Shown here: positions 15,221-23,494 of the stretch, piece by piece
Numbering within the stretch: the first letter of the stretch is position 1
How the letters are laid out: each line of letters starts with the position of its first letter
NCBI GenBank assembly: GCA_051893555.1
Contig: JBJFHL010000088.1
Span: 20,234 to 84,233 of the forward strand
Direction: 5' to 3'
DNA length: 64,000 nucleotides
Origin: RGIG7179 sp051893555
GTDB lineage: Bacteria > Bacillota > Clostridia > Peptostreptococcales > Anaerovoracaceae
Program-made: the position numbers and the translations under genes
Notes under the pieces: model-generated
Database searches by the model: none
Told to the model about the DNA's origin: nothing
Seen by the model: the letters and a program-made list of their open reading frames with translations, nothing else

Positions 15221-16990
15221 ATGAAAGTTGATGTATTGGTTGCCGAGATCGGTTCAACCACCACAGTTGTCAATGCCTTTAAAGATCTGGAAACGGATAA
15301 TCCGGTTTTCTGGGCGCAGGGGCAGGCACCGACTTCCGTACTGGATGGAGATGTGCGGATCGGACTGCAGGGGGCCATCGATGACCTTTGCAGAAAAATG
15401 AACATCGAAAGTCTGGAATATGATGAAATGCTGGCCACGTCATCGGCTGCCGGCGGGCTGAAGATGACGGTACACGGACTGGTATACGACATGACGGCCA
15501 AGGCGGCCAAGGAAGCCGCACTGGGCGCCGGCGGCATCATCCACTATATTACCGCAGGGAAGCTGCGCCGGACCGATCTGGCAAAAATAAAAGAAATTAA
15601 TCCGAATCTGATCCTGATTGCCGGCGGCGTGGATTACGGTGAAAGAGACACTGCACTGGACAACGCGGAAAAGATCCGCAGTCTGGGACTTCATACACCG
15701 GTGATCTATGCCGGAAACATTGAGAACCAGGAAGAGATGAAACTGATTTTTGATGAGGAAAGCGGACAGCAGCTATACAATGTTGAGAACGTATATCCGA
15801 AAATCGATGAACTGAATGTGGAGCCTTGCCGCAAGGTGATACAGGATGCCTTTGAGGATCACATCACTCAGGCACCGGGCATGGAGCATGTCCGCGATAT
15901 GGTCAGCGGACCGATCATCCCGACACCGGGCGCGGTGATGGAGTGCACCAAGCTGCTTTATGACTGCTTGGGGGACCTGATCGTGCTGGATGTGGGCGGT
16001 GCCACCACCGACCTGCACTCGGTAGCCACAGAATCTGATAAGATCGCCAGAATCATGATCTCTCCGGAGCCGAAAGCCAAGAGAACTGTGGAAGGCGACC
16101 TGGGTGTTTATGTAAACCGGATGAAGGTCATCGAATCCATCGGCGAAGAAAACCTCCGCAAGGAATGTGAAAAAATGGGCATCGATCTGGATGAAACCCT
16201 GGCAAGCTATGTTGCTATTCCGAAAAATGATGCCGAGATCAAACTGGTGGAACGGCTGACAAAGGAAGCCGTTCTGAAAGCGGTGGAACGCCATGCGGGA
16301 ATCATCCGCTACATCTACGGACCATCGGGAAGAAGTACCGTGGCAGAAGGCAAGGACCTGACCCAGGTGAAATATATCGTCGGTACCGGCGGCGCACTGA
16401 CCAGACTGCCGCACCGGGTGGAGATCATGGAAGAGATTGCCAAGCATAATGAAACCGGCATGATGCTGTTCCCGACGGATCACGCAAAAATTCTGGTAGA
16501 CAACGACTATATCATGGCTTCTCTGGGCGTATTATCCAAGCGGTATCGGAAGGCAGCCATCCGTCTGCTGGAACAGAGCCTGGGCTTCAAGTTCCCGGAA
16601 AAGAAGGCAGAGAACGAAGCGGAGAGGATCCAACGGGAACTGCGGGAAATGGCCCTGGCAGACGAGGCGAAAAAAGTGGAACTGGCACAGCATATTAAAG
16701 AAATGGAAGAGATGGGCTACGATATGGAAGCCTACAAGAACCCGGATGATATCGGCGGTGCAACGGCAGACGAGGTAGAAGCGGCGAAAAAAGAAGCGCT
16801 GCTGGCAGACCGATCCATAAAGAAGGGCATTGACCTGGTGGAAAACGTTCCGGGTAATGTGACTTCCAGTCAGCAGGCAGATAATCCTCATGTGATGCGA
16901 GCCTGCGGCGAGGTGGACGGAAGAATGCCGGACTGCGACCATAACTGCAGACTGTGCTATCGCAAACATTGCAAATTCCGACAGGAATAA
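15221..16990 (+). CDS. GlmL/MutL-family ornithine-degradation protein (putative mutase reactivase)
   Basis: A 589-residue member of the ASKHA-fold GlmL family that accompanies B12-dependent carbon-skeleton and amino mutases. The phosphate loop IGSTTTVVNAF lies at residues 9-19 and LDVGGATTDLHS is the second phosphate motif near residue 250. By analogy with diol dehydratase and mutase reactivases it may exchange damaged cobalamin in OraSE using ATP; this has not been shown by the sequence. The C-terminal tail carries CDHNCRLCYRKHC, a CX3CX2CX4C group that could bind a metal or Fe-S cluster. It sits between oraE and orr with 17 bases to the racemase stop-start gap. Confidence 0.85.
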   Translation: MKVDVLVAEIGSTTTVVNAFKDLETDNPVFWAQGQAPTSVLDGDVRIGLQGAIDDLCRKMNIESLEYDEMLATSSAAGGLKMTVHGLVYDMTAKAAKEAALGAGGIIHYITAGKLRRTDLAKIKEINPNLILIAGGVDYGERDTALDNAEKIRSLGLHTPVIYAGNIENQEEMKLIFDEESGQQLYNVENVYPKIDELNVEPCRKVIQDAFEDHITQAPGMEHVRDMVSGPIIPTPGAVMECTKLLYDCLGDLIVLDVGGATTDLHSVATESDKIARIMISPEPKAKRTVEGDLGVYVNRMKVIESIGEENLRKECEKMGIDLDETLASYVAIPKNDAEIKLVERLTKEAVLKAVERHAGIIRYIYGPSGRSTVAEGKDLTQVKYIVGTGGALTRLPHRVEIMEEIAKHNETGMMLFPTDHAKILVDNDYIMASLGVLSKRYRKAAIRLLEQSLGFKFPEKKAENEAERIQRELREMALADEAKKVELAQHIKEMEEMGYDMEAYKNPDDIGGATADEVEAAKKEALLADRSIKKGIDLVENVPGNVTSSQQADNPHVMRACGEVDGRMPDCDHNCRLCYRKHCKFRQE

Positions 16991-17013
16991 AAAAGGAAAC
17001 GGAGGAAATGAAA

Positions 17014-18102
17014 ATGTATCCAAGACTGATTGTTGATATCAACAAGCTGAGATCCAACCTGGACGCTGTGGCAGCTATTACCAAAGAGCAGGGCGGCTGT
17101 TCTCTGATGATCGTGACCAAGGGACTGTGCGCTGACCCGGAAATGGCAAAAATGGTAGCAGAGCATCCTGCAGTAGATTACATGGCGGACTCCCGGGTTG
17201 CCAACATAAAAACCTATGCAGACATGGCTCGTGCCAACGGAAAGATGACCACCCTTCTGCGCATTCCGATGCATGCGGAAGTGGAAGATGTGGTAAAATA
17301 CGTGGACCTGAGCTTCAACTCGGAGCTTTCCACCATCCGTCTCCTGAATGAAGCGGCAGGCCGTCAGGACGTGAAGCATAATGTACTGCTGATGATCGAC
17401 CTGGGCGATCTGCGGGAAGGCATCTTCTATCAGAATGAAGATCAGATCTTCGCGGCAGTGGAAGAAATTCTCTCCATGGAGAATATCACCCTCTACGGTG
17501 TGGGCGTAAACCTGACCTGTTACGGCGCCATCATTCCGAAAAATGACAACCTGTCCAATCTGGTGGCCATCGCCCGGAAGATAGAAGATAAATTCGGCAT
17601 TCAGCTGCAGATGGTATCCGGCGGCAATTCCAGCTCCATCTACCTGATCGGAAAGGGCGAACTTCCGGAAGGCATCAACAACCTGCGTCTGGGCGAATCC
17701 TTCCTGCTGGGCAATGATACTGCCTACGGCGAAAAACTCCCTGGCACCATCAGCGACACCCTGATTCTGGAAGCGCAGATCGTGGAACTGAAGGAAAAAC
17801 CATCTCTGCCAATCGGCGAGGTGGGTGTGGACGCCTTCGGACAGAAGCCGTACTATGAAGACCGCGGCATCATCAAGCGGGCAATCATCGCCATCGGCAA
17901 GCAGGATACTGACATCGACAGCATGGAGCCGTTGGATGAAAAAATCGACATTCTGGGCGGAAGCTCCGACCACATCATCCTGGACGTTACGAAATCCGAC
18001 AAAGCATATCAGGTGGGCGATGTGGTACAGTTCGTCCTGGGGTACGGCGGCATGCTGAAGACTGCCACCAGCCCGTATGTGGAAAAGGTGTACAACAAGT
18101 AG
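17014..18102 (+). CDS. orr: Ornithine racemase
   Basis: PLP enzyme of the alanine-racemase N-terminal fold that interconverts L- and D-ornithine and so feeds OraSE. The PLP lysine is in MIVTKGLC (Lys36). The 362-residue length and the context behind ord-oraSE identify ornithine rather than alanine as the likely substrate. ATG at 17014 is chosen because GGAGG lies eight bases before it; ATG at 17008 is only two bases from that site. It ends with a terminator, which closes the ornithine gene set. Confidence 0.9.
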   Translation: MYPRLIVDINKLRSNLDAVAAITKEQGGCSLMIVTKGLCADPEMAKMVAEHPAVDYMADSRVANIKTYADMARANGKMTTLLRIPMHAEVEDVVKYVDLSFNSELSTIRLLNEAAGRQDVKHNVLLMIDLGDLREGIFYQNEDQIFAAVEEILSMENITLYGVGVNLTCYGAIIPKNDNLSNLVAIARKIEDKFGIQLQMVSGGNSSSIYLIGKGELPEGINNLRLGESFLLGNDTAYGEKLPGTISDTLILEAQIVELKEKPSLPIGEVGVDAFGQKPYYEDRGIIKRAIIAIGKQDTDIDSMEPLDEKIDILGGSSDHIILDVTKSDKAYQVGDVVQFVLGYGGMLKTATSPYVEKVYNK

Positions 18103-18133
18103 CCTGTCTTCCCTTTGCAAAATCCAAAGACCC

Positions 18134-18163
18134 GGCGCCGGATTCATGTCTGGCGCTTTTTTT
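18134..18163 (+). terminator. Rho-independent terminator after orr
   Basis: GCGCC (18135-18139) pairs with GGCGC (18152-18156), followed by T7. The stem is short but GC-rich. Confidence 0.75.
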
Positions 18164-18228
18164 CGTTTATATTCTGTCAAATTTCTGAAACTGACAGCCT
18201 GACAGAATCTGAAGATTTGGTGAAGTCG

Positions 18229-18257
18229 TTGACCCGGGAAGAAATCTTCGGTATAAT
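18229..18257 (+). promoter_or_regulatory. Sigma-A promoter of the PII-like gene
   Basis: TTGACC (18229-18234), a 17-base spacer, TATAAT (18252-18257): close to ideal. Confidence 0.85.
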
Positions 18258-18327
18258 TTAACTAAGTAAAGCAATCATAAAGGAGATGACAAGGGTAAGG
18301 GTATAAAAGTAAAAAAGGAGGGATATG

Positions 18328-19020
18328 ATGGAAAGAAGCATAGAGTCCATGCTGGGAAACGCTGAAACACGAAAGGATCTGCGGGTGCTGGTCACCATTG
18401 TGACACCGGTCATAGCTGCAGTGGCCGCCCATGTTTTCGCAGAGTGTGAAGTGCCCATTCTTTACGACATAGAAGGTGAGGGGACCGCGTCGAAAGAATG
18501 GATGCAGCTTCTGCGGCTTGGCAGTTCGGAAAAAAAGATTTTGATCAGCGTGCTGCCAAAAGAGCAGGCCTACGAGATATCGGAGAAGCTGGGACGGTGT
18601 TTGCCGCTGAAAAAAGCAGGGACCGGGATCGTGTTCACCATGCCGTTGGACGGCATGCACGATTACAGTCAGACGCAGAAGGATGACGCGGGACACCAGC
18701 CGGAAAAAATGGAGTACTCCATGGTGGCTGTCATCGCAAAGAAAGGCAGCAGCGAAGAAGTCATGGACGCCGCCAGAACGGTAGGTGCTTCCGGTGGAAC
18801 TGTAGTCCATGCCAGCAAAATTACCAGCGAAAAGATTCTGAACCTGTGGGGACTGTCTGAACAGGGAGACAAAGAGATTATTCTGATTCTGTCTACCGCA
18901 GAGAAGAAATCAGGTCTGATGAGTGCAATCGAAGACCGCTGCGGGAAAACGGAAGCACAGGCTAAGACGTTTGCCAGTCCGGTGGATCGGGTGGAAGGAC
19001 TGGATTATTACCTGAATTAA
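18328..19020 (+). CDS. PII-like (GlnB-fold) double-domain protein
   Basis: A 230-residue protein in which the second half, MEYSMVAVIAKKGSSEEVMDAARTV then GASGGTVVHAS, has the beta-alpha-beta pattern of PII signal proteins, and the first half appears to be a diverged copy. It lacks the long T-loop with uridylylated Tyr seen in classical GlnB, so it belongs to the PII-like group, whose members sense metabolites or nucleotides. ATG at 18328 fits the AGGAGGG site better than ATG at 18325. It lies between the ornithine genes and the tandem activators and has its own promoter and terminator. The target is unknown; a link to nitrogen or ammonia status is inferred from the setting. Confidence 0.7.
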   Translation: MERSIESMLGNAETRKDLRVLVTIVTPVIAAVAAHVFAECEVPILYDIEGEGTASKEWMQLLRLGSSEKKILISVLPKEQAYEISEKLGRCLPLKKAGTGIVFTMPLDGMHDYSQTQKDDAGHQPEKMEYSMVAVIAKKGSSEEVMDAARTVGASGGTVVHASKITSEKILNLWGLSEQGDKEIILILSTAEKKSGLMSAIEDRCGKTEAQAKTFASPVDRVEGLDYYLN

Positions 19021-19031
19021 AACTGTATCAA

Positions 19032-19068
19032 AAAATGGTGTAGCCGCGGAATGGATACACCATTTTAT
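19032..19068. terminator. Bidirectional terminator
   Basis: AAAATGGTGTA (19032-19042) pairs with TACACCATTTT (19056-19066). It lies between convergent genes and has A and T runs on the correct sides for both strands. Confidence 0.8.
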
Positions 19069-19089
19069 TTTACGGATCTTCCCAAGGTA

Positions 19090-21132
19090 TTAAACCGTTG
19101 GGGCCTGGTTGGATAAGGCGTTAAGCGCCGCCAGACCTTCCGGTGTGATGCGGCAGCCGGAACGGCCCCGGGAAATAGTGATAAGCCCCTGGGATTCCAG
19201 TTCGGAAAGAATCTGCCGGAGGTTTCCTTCGCTCATACGAATGCCCATATCGCGAAGCTGCTGTAAAAGGACGGTTCGTCCAATCCCGTGGAATGGTTCA
19301 GAACCTTCGTAGATTAAACGCAACACCTGATCCGACAAGGAAGAGAAACTGGAGTCTGCATATTTCATTTGCATCAAAGACGCGGATGTGCGATGATCTG
19401 CGAAATCGGATTCCAGCATATATGCAGGCAGCGTGCCCAGCGTTTTATAATATGTAGCCACGTTTTCCAACTGACGGACGTTCCCGGGCCAGTTATATTT
19501 CGTCAGCTGCAGTTTCCTGCTTTCAGACAGTTCGTCATACTTTTTCCCCAGAAAGCGTTCCAGCAAAGGAAGGATATCCTCTCGTCTCTGACGGAGCGGC
19601 AAAATTTCAATCGGAATTACGTTGAGGCGGTAGAACAGATCTTCACGGAAAAGGCCGTTCTTTACCCTCTCTTCCAGATTTCGGTTTGTTGCAGCGATGA
19701 TACGGACATCGACATTAATAATCTGGTCGCTTCCGATTCGCATCACCTGCTTTTCCTGCAGCACACGAAGAAGCTGAGACTGCAGATTCGGAGAAATATC
19801 TCCGATCTCATCCAGAAACAGTGTGCCCAGATGTGCCTGCTCGAAAAGACCGGCACGGCCTTTTTTATGTGCGCCGGTGAAAGCTCCCTCCTCGTAGCCG
19901 AAGAGCTGACTTTCCAGAAGCGACTCAGGAAGGGCGGCACAGTTGATTGCAACAAACGCCGCATTCTTCCGCGAGGAATAGTTGTGTATGGACTGTGCCA
20001 TAAGTTCTTTGCCGACACCGCTTTCACCACGGATCAGAATCGTGTAGTCAGTAGCTGCAATCTGCTTGGCCATGCTGATGCAGGAGGACATGGCAGGAGA
20101 CTGATGGACGATATCCTGGAAATGGTGTGGAGCATACATACCTTTTTTTCTTAATTGTGTGGTCAGTTCACTCTCAATCTGGCGCAGATTGCTTTCGCTC
20201 TGCAGGGTAAGACAATAGCCCATCAGCTGATCCATCAGCTTCAATGGAGTTTTTTGCAGAAGGAACTGTTCACCGTTCAGATCAATCAGGGTACTGTCGT
20301 CACTGCCGCGCAGAAGCTCAATGATATCTTCGCTGATGCAGTTCGACAGAGGCCCGTTGCTGTATTTTTTGATATTGAACAGCAAATTGGCCTTTTCGTT
20401 GAAGTAGACCAGATTATAGTCATAATCCACAACAAGAATGGCGCTATCAGAGTCTGCGATGACCAGATCCAGCATCTGACTTTTCAGATAGTTGTAAAGA
20501 TAATTGTTATGGAAACCCAGGTTTGGCTGTGCGATAGAGTTCAGGTGGCGGGTCAGATTGAAATGCAGCAGGTTGGTATCCAGCTGAAGCAGATCCACCA
20601 GCTTCAGCATGGTCGAAAAACTGATGACCCGGTACTGAATGTCAATGACCTTTTCAATGTATGGCGGAACCCATTCCGGCTCATTGGTCGTTACTGCATA
20701 GTGGATATTCCGATATATGCCAGAGGGCTCCTTATCCGGATCCATCGGAATCAGATTCAGGTGGTTGAAGCCCAGTTCATATAGCTCATATACCGTACTC
20801 ATGGTACTGACCAGTGCGTCGTTTACCACCAGGACATCACTTCCGGACGGAATATCCACCATCTGAGAAATGCCCTGCTTCAGGATGCTGCGTTCCATAA
20901 GAATGATTTTCTTAAAATCACTGATATAGTCTCGCAGGGGTGCCAAGAGGGTTTCCCTGGATACAAGATATGCATCTCCTTCCAGGACAGTCTTTTTTTC
21001 CTGCAGATCCTTCAGAGAATAGTTTCGTATCTGAATAGAATCTCCGAAGATTTCCTTCAGCGTCTCATAATTATGAGCGACAGCCGGCGAGTCTGGGCTG
21101 AATTCTTTATAAATTACACAAACGGTTTTCAT
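19090..21132 (-). CDS. Sigma-54-dependent activator with non-Fis C-terminal domain (copy 1)
   Basis: A 680-residue enhancer-binding protein. Residues 1-200 form a sensory region that resembles the PrpR-N type fold; a PAS-like segment follows at about 215-310. The AAA+ domain has Walker A GESGVGKE (369-376) and GAFTGA (416-421). The end is not a Fis helix-turn-helix: residues about 600-675 look like a winged helix (VLLQQLRDMGIRMSEGNL, LSELESQGLITISRGRSG). The next gene upstream is a close paralogue. Position near the peptide/D-aminopeptidase operon with its sigma-54 promoter suggests control of that operon. It has its own sigma-A promoter. Confidence 0.85.
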   Translation of the reverse strand: MKTVCVIYKEFSPDSPAVAHNYETLKEIFGDSIQIRNYSLKDLQEKKTVLEGDAYLVSRETLLAPLRDYISDFKKIILMERSILKQGISQMVDIPSGSDVLVVNDALVSTMSTVYELYELGFNHLNLIPMDPDKEPSGIYRNIHYAVTTNEPEWVPPYIEKVIDIQYRVISFSTMLKLVDLLQLDTNLLHFNLTRHLNSIAQPNLGFHNNYLYNYLKSQMLDLVIADSDSAILVVDYDYNLVYFNEKANLLFNIKKYSNGPLSNCISEDIIELLRGSDDSTLIDLNGEQFLLQKTPLKLMDQLMGYCLTLQSESNLRQIESELTTQLRKKGMYAPHHFQDIVHQSPAMSSCISMAKQIAATDYTILIRGESGVGKELMAQSIHNYSSRKNAAFVAINCAALPESLLESQLFGYEEGAFTGAHKKGRAGLFEQAHLGTLFLDEIGDISPNLQSQLLRVLQEKQVMRIGSDQIINVDVRIIAATNRNLEERVKNGLFREDLFYRLNVIPIEILPLRQRREDILPLLERFLGKKYDELSESRKLQLTKYNWPGNVRQLENVATYYKTLGTLPAYMLESDFADHRTSASLMQMKYADSSFSSLSDQVLRLIYEGSEPFHGIGRTVLLQQLRDMGIRMSEGNLRQILSELESQGLITISRGRSGCRITPEGLAALNALSNQAPTV

Positions 21133-21171
21133 TTACACCTCCTGGCGAAACTGGCATTTACAGATATAACC

Positions 21172-21200
21172 ATTATACCAAGACTATGATGATAAATCAA
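21172..21200 (-). promoter_or_regulatory. Sigma-A promoter of activator copy 1
   Basis: On the minus strand TTGATT (21195-21200), a 17-base spacer, TATAAT (21172-21177), then an AGGAGGTG site before the start at 21132. It begins inside the gap after copy 2, so each activator can be expressed separately. Confidence 0.8.
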
Positions 21201-21210
21201 TGAATCTGTT

Positions 21211-23265
21211 TCAGCTTATTCCGGTATGGGAAGATTTATGGGAAAGCGCGGCCTGCCCTGCCGACGTAATGCGGCATCCGATTCTGCCCCGTCCGACCGT
21301 GATCAGATGCTGCGCCTCCAGCTCGCCGAGAACCTGGCGGAGCTTTCCGTCGCTGAGGGGGAATCCGAGCTCGCGAAGCTGCGGCAGGAGGACTGCCCTT
21401 CCAACGCCATGAAACGGAGCAGAACCGTCGGCAATCAGCTTCAAAACCTGATCCGAGAGGCTGGAAAGCGTGTTGCCTGGGCTGTTTCCTTCCGGCTTTT
21501 GCTGCATCTGCATTTCTGCCGGAGCAGATACAGCAAGGGATGCATCGGATAAATATGCAGGGAACATACCCATGGTTTTATAATAGGTCGCTGCATTTTC
21601 CAGCTGCCGGACATTCCCCGGCCAGTTATATGCAACAAGCTGCTGTTTTCTATCCTCGGGCAGTTCGTCATATTTTTTTCCGAGAAAACGTTCCAACAGA
21701 GGGAGGATGTCTTCCCGCCGCTGGCGGAGAGGGACGATTTCAATGGGAATGACATTCAGACGATAAAAGAGATCTTCCCGGAAAAGGCCCTGCTTAACTC
21801 GTTCTTCCAGATCCTGATTTGTAGCTGCGATAATGCGGACATCCACATGGATGATCTGGTCGCTGCCGATCCGCATCACCTGTTTTTCCTGCAGTACACG
21901 GAGGAGCTGGGACTGCAGATTGGGAGAAATATCTCCAATCTCATCCAGAAACAAGGTGCCCAGATGGGCCTGCTCGAAAAGCCCGGCCCGCCCCTTTTTA
22001 TGGGCGCCTGTAAACGCTCCCTCCTCGTAGCCGAAGAGCTGGCTTTCCAGAAGGGATTCCGGAAGCGCCGCACAGTTGATGGCTACGAAGGCGGCGTTCT
22101 TTCGCGAGGAAAAATTGTGGATGGACTGTGCCATAAGTTCTTTTCCGACACCGCTTTCACCACGAATCAGTATGGTATAGTCGGTTGCGGAAGCCTGCTT
22201 GGCCATGCTGATGCAGGAGGCCATGGCGGGCGACTGATGAATAATATCCTGAAAGTGATGCTGAGCATACAGCCCTTTTTTTCGCAGCTGTGTTGTCAGC
22301 TTACTTTCAATCTCCCGCAGATTATTTTCGTTCTGCAGGGTCAGGCAGTAGCCCATCAGCTGGTCAACCAGTTTCAGCGGCGTCTTCTGCAGAAGGAACG
22401 GATCTCCGTTAAGTTCAATCAGTGTACTGTCATCACTGTTTCGCAGCAGTTCAAAGATATCTTCGCTGATACAATCCGAAAGAGGACCGCTGCTGTTTTT
22501 TTTCACATTGAACAGTAGATTGGCCTGCTCGTTGAAATAGACCAGATGATAATCGTAGTTCACCACCAGAATCGCGCTTTCGGAATCTGCGACGACCAGG
22601 TCCAGCATCTGGCTTTTCAGATAGTTATTCGTGTAATTGTTATGAAAGCCCAGATTGGGCTGGGCAATGGAATTCAGATGACGGATCAGTCTCAGGTGCA
22701 GCTGGTTTGCGTCCAGCTGCAGCAAATCCATCAGCTTCAGCAAGGTCGAAAAACTGATGACGCGATACTGTATATTTACAATCTTTTTAATATATGGCGG
22801 CACAAAAGTAAGTTCGTTTGGAGTTACGGCATATTTTATATTTCGATAGACACCTGTGGGCTCCTTGTCAGGATCCAGCGGGATCAGATTCAGATGGTTG
22901 AATCCCAGCTCATATAGTTCGTATACGGTACTCAGGGTACTGGCCAGAGCATCGTTGACCACGAGAACATCGCTCCCCGAAGGGATGTCCATGATCTGCG
23001 GAATTCCCTGTTTCAGAATACTTCTCTCCATGAGAATGATTTTTTTGAAATCGCTGATAAAATTACGCAGAGGTGCAAGGAGTGTCTCTCTGGAAACAAG
23101 ATATGCGTCACCCTCCAAAGCGCCATTTTCCTTTTGCATCTCTTCTATGGAATAGTTCTTAACCTGAATGTATTCGCCAAAAATTTCTTTCAATGTTTCA
23201 AAGTTGTGCTCGATTGCAGGATAATTCTGGTGAAAATTTTCGTAAACCACGCATACCGTCTTCAT
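21211..23265 (-). CDS. Sigma-54-dependent activator with non-Fis C-terminal domain (copy 2)
   Basis: A 684-residue paralogue of the protein encoded at 19090-21132, collinear over the whole length and almost identical through the AAA+ core (GESGVGKE, GAFTGA, FLDEIGDISPN). The sensory and C-terminal parts differ more, for example KSSG and NSPGNTLSS insertions before the winged helix. This pattern suggests a tandem duplication followed by divergence of signal and DNA recognition. It is divergent from the serine hydrolase/dpp operon, whose sigma-54 promoter lies in the shared 229-bp intergenic region, so it is the best candidate activator. Confidence 0.87.
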   Translation of the reverse strand: MKTVCVVYENFHQNYPAIEHNFETLKEIFGEYIQVKNYSIEEMQKENGALEGDAYLVSRETLLAPLRNFISDFKKIILMERSILKQGIPQIMDIPSGSDVLVVNDALASTLSTVYELYELGFNHLNLIPLDPDKEPTGVYRNIKYAVTPNELTFVPPYIKKIVNIQYRVISFSTLLKLMDLLQLDANQLHLRLIRHLNSIAQPNLGFHNNYTNNYLKSQMLDLVVADSESAILVVNYDYHLVYFNEQANLLFNVKKNSSGPLSDCISEDIFELLRNSDDSTLIELNGDPFLLQKTPLKLVDQLMGYCLTLQNENNLREIESKLTTQLRKKGLYAQHHFQDIIHQSPAMASCISMAKQASATDYTILIRGESGVGKELMAQSIHNFSSRKNAAFVAINCAALPESLLESQLFGYEEGAFTGAHKKGRAGLFEQAHLGTLFLDEIGDISPNLQSQLLRVLQEKQVMRIGSDQIIHVDVRIIAATNQDLEERVKQGLFREDLFYRLNVIPIEIVPLRQRREDILPLLERFLGKKYDELPEDRKQQLVAYNWPGNVRQLENAATYYKTMGMFPAYLSDASLAVSAPAEMQMQQKPEGNSPGNTLSSLSDQVLKLIADGSAPFHGVGRAVLLPQLRELGFPLSDGKLRQVLGELEAQHLITVGRGRIGCRITSAGQAALSHKSSHTGIS

Positions 23266-23314
23266 ATTCTGTTCCAGGTCCTTTCTTACAAGTTGATTTC
23301 TTAAATATTATATC

Positions 23315-23328
23315 AATTTCATGAAATT
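23315..23328. promoter_or_regulatory. 14-bp palindrome in the divergent control region
   Basis: AATTTCATGAAATT is a perfect palindrome about 115 bp upstream of the sigma-54 promoter and 50 bp before the activator start. It could be the activator site for both genes. The surrounding sequence is very AT-rich, which weakens the inference. Confidence 0.4.
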
Positions 23329-23442
23329 AATTCAATATAATTGGATAAAATACGTTTATTTTATCTTCGTTCGATTGATGTATGTACGAAAAAAAATACG
23401 CGAAACAAGAGAAAAAAGGGATTTTAAGTTCAAAAAGAAAAA

Positions 23443-23458
23443 TGGCACAAAAAATGCA
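23443..23458 (+). promoter_or_regulatory. Sigma-54 (-24/-12) promoter of the D-peptide operon
   Basis: TGGCAC (23443-23448), then ATGCA (23454-23458) in the -12 position; GG and GC are 12 bases apart as required. One base of the TTGC element differs (A for the first T). It lies 37 bases before the serine hydrolase start and divergent to a sigma-54 activator. Confidence 0.8.
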
Positions 23459-23494
23459 TTATTAAAAAGCAAAGGAAATGGGAAGGTGATATTA

